From: Stramenopiles sp. TOSAG23-3
Taxonomy: Eukaryota > Sar
Assembly: GCA_900128585.1 (NCBI GenBank)
Contig: LT642395.1
Span: forward strand, 1 to 19,662
DNA: 19,662 bases
Direction of reading: 5' to 3'
Part shown: positions 14,900-19,662 of the stretch, one piece after another
How the letters are laid out: every line of letters begins with the position of its first letter
Numbering within the stretch: the first letter of the stretch is position 1
Program-made: the position numbers and the translations under genes
The notes under the pieces: model-generated
Databases searched by the model: none
The model's input: only the letters and a program-made list of their open reading frames with translations
What the model was told of the DNA's origin: nothing

Positions 14900-16717
14900 A
14901 TGGCTGCACAGTTGAACGAGAACAAGTCCGTTCTGAAGGACGATGCAGTCTTTGGACTTCTTTCTAAGCTAACAGAGCTTGGCCAAGGCCACCTGTTCGA
15001 AAGTTGGCCTGCGCCAGGTTCGAACGACGATGATAAGAGAAGATTGGCCAGCCAGCTGAGCGAGTTAAACTCACAGTACCCTGGCGGCTTGGAAAGCTAT
15101 ATTGCCAACGCAAAGAAGCTGCTCGCAGAGTCAGCAAAGGGGGCGAACCCCTACGAAGGATTTACCCCAAAGGTCCCCGCGGGGGAACGCTTGACCTTTG
15201 GTTCAGAGGAGTTCCACGTGGCCGAAGAGGCTGGAATGGGCGCCATAAAGGACGCCGCTTTTGTCCTGGTCGCAGGAGGGCTTGGGGAACGCCTCGGGTA
15301 CAATGGCATAAAGGTTGAGCTCCCGACTGAACTGGTCACGGAGAGCTGCTATTTGGAGTACTACTGTCGGTACATCCTTGCGCTGCAGAAGCGTGCGGGG
15401 GACGACAATGTCCAGCTGCCCCTTTGCATCATGACGTCTGGGGATACCCATGCAAAAACTGTGGACCTGCTGGAGCGCTTCAACAATTTCGGCATGGAGG
15501 AAGGACAAATTACCATCGTCAAGCAGGAGAAAGTTCCTGCGCTGATCGACGCCAGCGGTCGGTTTGCGGTGGACGAGATCGACCCGTTTTCGGTCAGCAC
15601 GAAACCGCACGGGCACGGAGACGTCCATACACTGATTCACATGAGCGGCACGGCGAAAAAGTGGGCCAGCGAGGGAAGAAAGTGGGCAGTGTTTTTCCAA
15701 GACACCAACGGCCTCGTCTTTCGGTCTGTCCCAGCTGCGCTGGGGGTGAGCGTCCGGAATAGTTTCGCGCTGAACTCCTTGACGGTGCCCCGGAAGCCGG
15801 GAGAAGCGGTGGGTGGAATCTGCAAGTTGGAGAGCAACGGCGATGGGGGCAGCTCTTCGGTCACCATCAACGTCGAGTACAACCAGCTCGACCCGCTCCT
15901 GCGCTCGACGGTCAACCCAAACGGAGACGTTGCAGACGACACTGGTTTTTCTCCGTACCCAGGAAACATTAACGTACTCCTGTTCAACATCCCTACGTAC
16001 GCAAGCGTACTGGAGGAAACTGGGGGCGCCATCCCTGAATTTGTCAACCCAAAGTACAAGGAGGGTTCTCGGACAGAGTTCAAAAAGCCCACCCGGCTGG
16101 AGTGCATGATGCAGGAGTTTCCAAAGCTGTTCAAGCCAGAGCACCAAGTAGGCTTTACCCAGATGGAGCGATGGATGTCCTTTTCCGCCGTGAAGAACAA
16201 CCCGAAAGACGCGCTGGCCAAGTTCAACAAAACCGGGTTTGCCGAGAGTGCATGCGCCGGCGAGGCAGATTTCTACAGGACCAACCGAAAACTTTTAAAC
16301 TCGTTTGGCGTGAACGTGGTCGTGGAGGCTTCAACGCGCAACTTTTTGGACATTCCTACGAACATTGGTGCCAAGGTGGTCCTTTCTCCCCAATTTGGTG
16401 TGACCGTCGCGGAGCTGAAGGGGCGGTTCCCGTCTGCCGACTGTGTGTCTATATCTAGTAAATCGACCCTCGTGTTGGATGGGGACATAACCGTTGAGTC
16501 GTTGGAGTTGGATGGCGCGCTTATTGTACGGGCGTTGGAAGGAGCAAAAGTTGTCATCAAGAAGCTCAAAGTGGACAACAAAGGCTGGGAGTTTGAAGAT
16601 CTGCCAGCCGACACCGAGCACCCAGAGATTCTTAGGATACGGGGGTACTCGTTGGCCAAAAGGGAGCAGCGTGTCATCGAGTTCAAAGAAAGCGGAGAAT
16701 TTGTCGTTGAAGAGTGA
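14900..16717 (+). CDS. USP: UDP-sugar pyrophosphorylase (USP)
   Basis: 605 residues, close to plant USP length. The start at 14900 has AAA before and G after the ATG. The nucleotide-binding loop is GGLGERLGYNGIK (126-138). Other family blocks follow: IMTSGDTH (177-184), KPHGHGDVHTL (235-245), FFQDTNG (265-271), VPRKPGEAVGGI (296-307), VEYNQLDPLLR (325-335), FSPYPGNIN (350-358), FVNPKYK (381-387), RLECMMQ (399-405), and a C-terminal beta-helix-like region (LDGALIV, then RIRGYS). These match plant and trypanosomatid USP (EC 2.7.7.64), which makes UDP-glucose, UDP-galactose, UDP-glucuronate and pentose nucleotides from sugar-1-phosphates and UTP in the cytosol, with pyrophosphate release. It feeds wall, storage and glycoprotein synthesis. 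UDP-GlcNAc pyrophosphorylase is the main alternative, but the match to USP is stronger. No targeting peptide is evident. Confidence 0.95.
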   Translation: MAAQLNENKSVLKDDAVFGLLSKLTELGQGHLFESWPAPGSNDDDKRRLASQLSELNSQYPGGLESYIANAKKLLAESAKGANPYEGFTPKVPAGERLTFGSEEFHVAEEAGMGAIKDAAFVLVAGGLGERLGYNGIKVELPTELVTESCYLEYYCRYILALQKRAGDDNVQLPLCIMTSGDTHAKTVDLLERFNNFGMEEGQITIVKQEKVPALIDASGRFAVDEIDPFSVSTKPHGHGDVHTLIHMSGTAKKWASEGRKWAVFFQDTNGLVFRSVPAALGVSVRNSFALNSLTVPRKPGEAVGGICKLESNGDGGSSSVTINVEYNQLDPLLRSTVNPNGDVADDTGFSPYPGNINVLLFNIPTYASVLEETGGAIPEFVNPKYKEGSRTEFKKPTRLECMMQEFPKLFKPEHQVGFTQMERWMSFSAVKNNPKDALAKFNKTGFAESACAGEADFYRTNRKLLNSFGVNVVVEASTRNFLDIPTNIGAKVVLSPQFGVTVAELKGRFPSADCVSISSKSTLVLDGDITVESLELDGALIVRALEGAKVVIKKLKVDNKGWEFEDLPADTEHPEILRIRGYSLAKREQRVIEFKESGEFVVEE

Positions 16718-17762
16718 ACCAATGATTGCTGTAGGAGGTACTCTTAAAAATAGAGCATCATGCACTAGATTTTTGACTTTATTGAAGTTCATAATCTGAG
16801 CAACCCGCTAAACAAAGAAAACATTTAGTGAGCTTTTCAAAAAAGAGGTTCCATCATTATTTATTACAATGTGCTGTATTATACTCACAATGAGAGTATT
16901 GCTTAGTGCTACTATAAATTTAATAAATTTGTATCTTTTAGTCGTCTAATAATAAAATATTCCATCATTTATATCTACTATCATTAATAATTATTTCCCA
17001 TACTAAATATATATATTATATTATACTCCTCTGACAAAAAGGCTATTTTATTTTAACCCAAATAATAATATTATAGACACTATAAATAAACAACAAGAAG
17101 AAGAAAAGAAAAAAGAAGAAAGAAAGAAAAATAAATAAATAAATACCGTTAAAGAGGCTTCGGCTACATCTAAATATTATTAAATACATAACTATAGCAA
17201 AGAGATAATAAAAATGAGAAGAAAGAAAGAAAGGAAAGAAATTATTATTATTACCACAACATCATCAACATATTTTAATTATCATCCTCCATTCTCCCTC
17301 CTGCTGTATAGTTGTTGTTCGTTGTTTTAATTACTTGCTACTACGGGTAATAGACTCCATCGCATCGTCTTTCAAAAAAACAAAAACAAAAAAAAGAAGA
17401 ATTCATCTTCTATTATTATCTGCTGGGAGGAAGAAAAGAACTAGAAATAGAAGGAACACAAGGAGAAGATACAAAAGAAAAGAAACAAAAAGAAAAAAAG
17501 GAAAAAAAGAATAATAATAAATAAAACAACAACGAACCCTTTCACCTTTCACACGCACTACATCATACCAAGGTAAGAAGAAGAAGAAGAACTTGTTGTG
17601 TTTTTCATTTTCCTTTCGTACGAGTTAAAGTAAAACTGTATTTTTATATTTCAGCAAACGAATCACAAGAAAGGAGTATTATTAAGTATCAAAAACGATC
17701 ATTCACCCAGTCACACTTTTTATTTCAATAAGCCAAACGTACACGAACGAACCAAGTTAGCC
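16718..17762. other. Intergenic region and 5' leader of the SPIRAL1-like gene
   Basis: About 850 bp of AT-rich, purine-rich low complexity (GAAA, AAT and AAAG runs) with no supported gene. The last 190 bp look like a transcribed leader with a candidate intron (17573-17654). Confidence 0.55.
17573..17654 (+). other. Candidate 5' UTR intron of 82 bp
   Basis: CCAAG is followed by GTAAGA at 17573, and ATATTTCAG ends at 17654. The length is almost that of the confirmed 84-bp intron in the LRR gene. A T-rich stretch precedes the acceptor. The spliced leader would run about 108 nt from the acceptor to the ATG at 17763. There is no coding test for this intron. Confidence 0.45.
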
Positions 17763-18371
17763 ATGCAGTTTTCCTCCAACTCTTTTGCCAACGGTGCCAA
17801 CCAAAATTGTGGCAACGTAATCTCGAACCGCTCCTCCACGCGCTTGCACGCACCCCCTGGGGGGCGCTCGACTGCGGGCTCGTTGATTTTTGGCGGTGGC
17901 GCCCCTGCACCAGCACAGGGCGTATCCAGCAACCGGTTCGCTAATGGGTCCAACCAGAACTGCGGGAACTTCATGACGGGGCGCTCCTCCACACGGCTCC
18001 ACGCTCCCCCTGGCGGCTCCTCCCAAGCGGGAAACCTGATCTTCGGGGGCGGCGCGGCCGACACCCACCAGCGCACCACTGGCCGCAGACACATAGCGCA
18101 GCCAACGGGGACTGCAAAAATGCCAATGCAACCGGTAGAAACCAATGTACAAAGTGCACCCATCCAAGCCATGGCCTCCAAACAGCAGTACGAAGCCCCG
18201 CCGGCCGCGTCCGCGCCGGCAGCCCACTCGACCGGCAGTCGGAGTGGCGGCGTCTCCGCCAACAGGTTCGCCAACGGTGCCAACCAGAACTGTGGAAACT
18301 TCCTCACTGGCCGCCCAACGTCTAGGGTCCTTGCCCCTCCCGGTGGCAAGAGCAGCGGTCCGTTGTGGTAA
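17763..18371 (+). CDS. SPIRAL1/Jupiter-like microtubule-associated protein with three repeats
   Basis: 202 residues containing three copies of a roughly 36-41-residue motif: residues 6-45, 57-97 and 167-202. The core reads N(R/S)FANG(A/S)NQNCGNxxxxRxxxRxxAPPGG, followed by S and, in the first two copies, LIFGGG. It closely resembles the GQNTGNFLTDRPSTKVHAAPGG core of plant SPIRAL1 and the SSRVLxPPGG core of animal Jupiter/HN1 proteins, both of which bind microtubules. A 70-residue Gln/Ala/Pro-rich linker separates copies two and three. Copies one and three are nearly identical in the FANGANQNCGN part. The final copy ends at GPLW. It probably binds microtubules or their growing ends in the cytosol; three copies could give multivalent binding. 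No catalytic domain is seen. Start: first ATG in frame, G at -3 position region (AGCC before ATG). Confidence 0.75.
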   Translation: MQFSSNSFANGANQNCGNVISNRSSTRLHAPPGGRSTAGSLIFGGGAPAPAQGVSSNRFANGSNQNCGNFMTGRSSTRLHAPPGGSSQAGNLIFGGGAADTHQRTTGRRHIAQPTGTAKMPMQPVETNVQSAPIQAMASKQQYEAPPAASAPAAHSTGSRSGGVSANRFANGANQNCGNFLTGRPTSRVLAPPGGKSSGPLW

Positions 18372-18382
18372 TCACCCCCTCG

Positions 18383-18398
18383 CAGGCCCGCGGGCCTG
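18383..18398 (+). repeat. GC-rich perfect palindrome, 3' UTR
   Basis: CAGGCCCGCGGGCCTG is self-complementary over 16 bp and lies 12 bp after the stop of the SPIRAL1-like gene. It shares the GGCCCG-GGGCC core with 18544-18557. Confidence 0.8.
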
Positions 18399-18527
18399 TT
18401 TACAAAGAAAGCAACGAAACGATTGGCTTGTCACCTTTTGTTTTGTTTTTCTTGTTGCTTTCTCCGAACGATGTTCCCTGCAGTATGCAATGTCAAGCTC
18501 ACATGGAAATGTATTTTTGAATAGCCA

Positions 18528-18533
18528 AATAAA
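18528..18533 (+). promoter_or_regulatory. Candidate polyadenylation signal of the SPIRAL1-like gene
   Basis: AATAAA, 157 nt past the TAA stop. A GC-rich hairpin follows 11 nt later (18544-18557), near the place where cleavage would be expected. Confidence 0.45.
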
Positions 18534-18543
18534 ATTAGGAAAT

Positions 18544-18557
18544 CGGCCCGAGGGCCG
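18544..18557 (+). repeat. GC-rich hairpin downstream of the polyadenylation signal
   Basis: CGGCCC and GGGCCG are exact reverse complements around GA (equivalently CGGCC/GGCCG around a CCGAG-type loop). The core GGCCCGAGGGCC differs by one base from GGCCCGCGGGCC at 18385-18396, so the two elements could also pair with each other. Confidence 0.65.
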
Positions 18558-18684
18558 GTAAAACTAGCTGCGTTGTGCGAGGGCGATGCGTGTTGCTCCT
18601 CCTCCCATATGTGCAACATTAAGGAAGATTGATATTTTTGTACTCATACACCTTAGGCATGTCCGCCGGGACCTCTTGGCTTAT

Positions 18685-18712
18685 GTGAGAAAACGTGAGA
18701 TAGATGTCTCAC
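18685..18712. repeat. GTGAGA/GTGAGA/TCTCAC alternative hairpin
   Basis: GTGAGA occurs at 18685-18690 and 18695-18700, and its reverse complement TCTCAC at 18707-18712. Either left copy can pair with the right arm; the inner one has a six-base loop. It lies in a convergent spacer. Confidence 0.6.
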
Positions 18713-18894
18713 AAGGTGTGTAAGCGCGTTAAAAAACATTTTCTTCACCGAAGTACGATATAAAAACCAAAATATATAGTACGATATATGTAATAAAATA
18801 TATAAATGCGTCTTATAAGCAGTTTTTACATTTAAATTGTGGTACGAACTTCATGTTGCGAGATTTGCAAATTTCTTCGTACGAACTGCAGTAC

Positions 18895-19662
18895 CTAGAG
18901 CGCGGGCATGGACTGGTGCTGCCGCTCCATTTGCTCCAACCGTTTCGCTAGGCGAGTCACCTTTTTCTTCCGCTTACCGCCACGCTTCTTTCGGACCACC
19001 CGCTTCTTCTTCTTGCGGTATGCACTCGACGCGCTGTCCAGGGCGCGATAGTCGCTCCCGGCCGATACCGACCTTGAGAGCCCCAGCATTTGCTCGCTTC
19101 CTAGGGGAGATTCCAAGAGTTTCCGTGGGTCGTCGTCCGCCATCAAAACCTTCGGGGTCCGAGGCAGGTACCGGGAGTTCATGTTGCTCCGTGACAGCAC
19201 CGCGCTCAGGGAGCCCTGGGTGTGCGACCGCAAGTCGACTTCGCTCATGTTCCGCATGAAATTTTTGCGGGTCTGGTCCATCCGGGCCCGCAAGCCGACG
19301 CCAAGCCCCGGCTGGGGTAAAAGGGGGGACGGCATCGAACCCTGGACCGGGTTAAACTTGATCTTTGGGGGCTCGTGAAACTGGTCGTGGGGTTTCGGGC
19401 GATTCGACAACGAGCGGTCGGCAAACTCCTTCCTGGCCCACTTCTTTTGGGCCAGGCGCCGGGACAGCCGCCGCGCACTCTTTTCCTTCTCCGACGCCAC
19501 CGTCGGGACGAAGAAAGGGCCGTGGACGACCGAGGGCGCAATCCGGGGAGCAATCATGATGCTGGCCTTGTTCGGCACTGCGTACCACGAGTGCCCGGTG
19601 CCTTTCTGCTTGCGCTTCGGAGCGGCCGCGGCTTGCGGCACAGGCGCTGTTTGGGGCTGCTG
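18895..19662 (-). CDS. Unrecognised basic protein, C-terminal part (runs off the window)
   Basis: 255 residues are visible; the frame is open to the window edge and shows no usable N-terminal start there (GTG only), so the true start lies outside. The stop is TAG. I do not recognise the family. The visible part is probably mostly disordered: a Pro/Gln/Ala-rich beginning, then SWYAVPNKASIMIAPRIAPS, a charged Arg/Lys helix-like stretch (EKEKSARRLSRRLAQKKWAR), a Pro-rich section with KPHDQFHEPPKIKFNPVQG, a Ser-rich section with many possible phosphosites, and a strongly basic tail with KKKKRVVRKKRGGKRKKKV, which could be a nuclear signal or bind nucleic acid or tubulin. Composition resembles other genes here, so it is likely real. 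No domain supports a function. Confidence 0.6.
   Translation of the reverse strand, partial: QQPQTAPVPQAAAAPKRKQKGTGHSWYAVPNKASIMIAPRIAPSVVHGPFFVPTVASEKEKSARRLSRRLAQKKWARKEFADRSLSNRPKPHDQFHEPPKIKFNPVQGSMPSPLLPQPGLGVGLRARMDQTRKNFMRNMSEVDLRSHTQGSLSAVLSRSNMNSRYLPRTPKVLMADDDPRKLLESPLGSEQMLGLSRSVSAGSDYRALDSASSAYRKKKKRVVRKKRGGKRKKKVTRLAKRLEQMERQHQSMPAL

Larger units (their letters stand above)
18372..18894. other. Convergent intergenic region with 3' UTR hairpins
   Basis: Holds the 3' UTR of the SPIRAL1-like gene with two GC-rich palindromes, a polyadenylation signal, a GTGAGA/TCTCAC inverted repeat (18685-18712), a direct repeat AGTACGATATA (18752-18762 and 18778-18788) and two GTACGAACT copies (18842, 18879). 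No gene supported. Confidence 0.55.

Noticed and set aside
15203-16147. 314-codon minus-strand open frame
   Set aside because: It is a shadow of the UDP-sugar pyrophosphorylase gene; the composition is Arg/Val-rich with no domain.

Overview
This is nuclear DNA from a microbial eukaryote. It holds nine protein genes, eight of them complete, on both strands with no operon-like order. Genes are moderately GC-rich and almost intron-free, and they are separated by AT-rich spacers full of microsatellites. The genetic code is standard: TAA, TAG and TGA all end recognisable proteins. One coding intron is clear (84 bp, GTATGT donor, CTAAC branch-like site, CACAG acceptor), and two probable 5'-leader introns look similar. 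The mix of a plant-type UDP-sugar pyrophosphorylase, a vasohibin, a SPIRAL1/Jupiter-like protein, NudC and a chlamydial-Pmp-type surface protein indicates a protist. A heterokont or related flagellate-forming lineage is a reasonable guess, but the sequence does not settle the taxon.

Layout: cysteine-type LRR protein (-, 257-1729, one intron); long divergent spacer with a GC-rich hairpin island and a promoter-like cluster; secreted Pmp-repeat/TNFR-repeat surface protein (+, 3381-5132); convergent spacer with direct repeats, a run of small hairpins and a (GAAA)14 array; NudC (-, 6135-7154); divergent spacer; coactosin-type ADF-H protein fused to an SH3BGR/thioredoxin-like domain (+, 8098-9162); secreted heparinase II/III or dermatan-sulfate-epimerase-like protein ending in KNEL (+, 9736-12417); vasohibin-type tubulin carboxypeptidase (-, 12495-13847) meeting it tail to tail; divergent spacer with a (CTTTCCTT)n array; UDP-sugar pyrophosphorylase (+, 14900-16717); SPIRAL1/Jupiter-like three-repeat protein (+, 17763-18371); and the C-terminal part of an unrecognised basic protein (-, 18895 to the window end).

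Two loose themes appear. Four of nine genes belong to cytoskeleton families (NudC, coactosin-like, vasohibin, SPIRAL1-like), three of them linked to microtubules. Three concern the cell surface or glycans (Pmp/TNFR protein, heparinase-like protein, UDP-sugar pyrophosphorylase). Physical linkage in a eukaryote is weak evidence of joint function. No tRNA, rRNA, CRISPR or intact transposon was found. The most interesting items are the vasohibin with its full Cys-His-Ser set, the ADF-H/SH3BGR fusion, and the KNEL-tailed heparinase-like protein whose usual catalytic His seems to be replaced.
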